From: a virus
Length of the DNA: 20,391 nucleotides
Direction: 5' to 3' (one strand)
IMG/VR virus record: IMGVR_UViG_3300045921_000389
Span: 1-20,391 of that record
Below, piece by piece: positions 20,391 to 20,391 of the stretch. How positions within the stretch are numbered: the stretch's first letter is position 1; each line of letters begins with the position of its first letter. The notes under the pieces are model-generated. The model made no database searches. It saw only the letters and a program-made list of their open reading frames with translations, and was not told where the DNA came from. The translations under genes were made by a program, and so were the position numbers.

Positions 20391-20391
20391 C

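Noticed and set aside
1-20391. CRISPR array, tRNA, insertion sequence or integrase
   Set aside because: No regular repeat-spacer pattern, cloverleaf, transposase or recombinase motif was seen on either strand.

Overview
This window looks like part of the genome of a tailed double-stranded DNA phage (siphovirus-type, long non-contractile tail) or a prophage. It is G+C-rich, almost fully coding, and packed with overlapping small genes. No rRNA, tRNA, insertion sequence, CRISPR array, integrase or repressor was recognised, so the lifestyle is undetermined. The host cannot be named from the sequence. The tail-tip gene set (DUF2460, DUF2163/BR0599, NlpC/P60, TipJ-like) is of the kind seen in gene transfer agents and many siphophages, including phages of Alphaproteobacteria, but this does not prove a host.

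Layout. (1) Positions 4995 to 1, leftward: a tight operon that starts at a good sigma70-like promoter (5058-5086). It begins with a small ATP-dependent DNA ligase, followed by at least fourteen mostly tiny genes joined by ATGA-type overlaps. They include an ASCH-domain protein and an unusual number of small Cys-cluster (zinc-ribbon-like) proteins. The operon runs off the left edge. (2) Positions 5187 to 6253, rightward: a short unit with one small doubtful ORF, a palindromic GC-rich element, a 220-residue beta-rich orphan protein, and a textbook terminator. (3) Position 6481 to 6227, leftward: one small orphan gene convergent with unit 2. Its last codons are written in the unit 2 terminator hairpin. 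(4) Positions 20391 to 6663, leftward: the tail operon, closed by its own intrinsic terminator (6588-6627).

The tail operon reads, in transcription order: the end of a DUF6527-like protein; a tail assembly chaperone with a lambda G/GT-type -1 frameshift site (GGGAAAC right before TGA); an HK97-gp10-like protein; the tape measure; a DUF2460 distal-tail protein with an extra C-terminal domain; a giant 1107-residue protein with about 40 cysteines; a Zn-ribbon protein; DUF2163/BR0599; an NlpC/P60 hydrolase; a TipJ-like hub/fibre protein; a DUF2793 protein with a probable C1q/TNF-like tip; and a membrane-anchored Ig-like protein. Together these build the tail tube scaffold, tail tip, cell-wall-opening enzyme and receptor-binding parts. 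Head, portal, terminase and lysis genes are not in view.

The least explained parts are the giant Cys-rich protein inside the tail-tip cluster, the zinc-ribbon-rich leftward operon, and the isolated rightward transcription unit.
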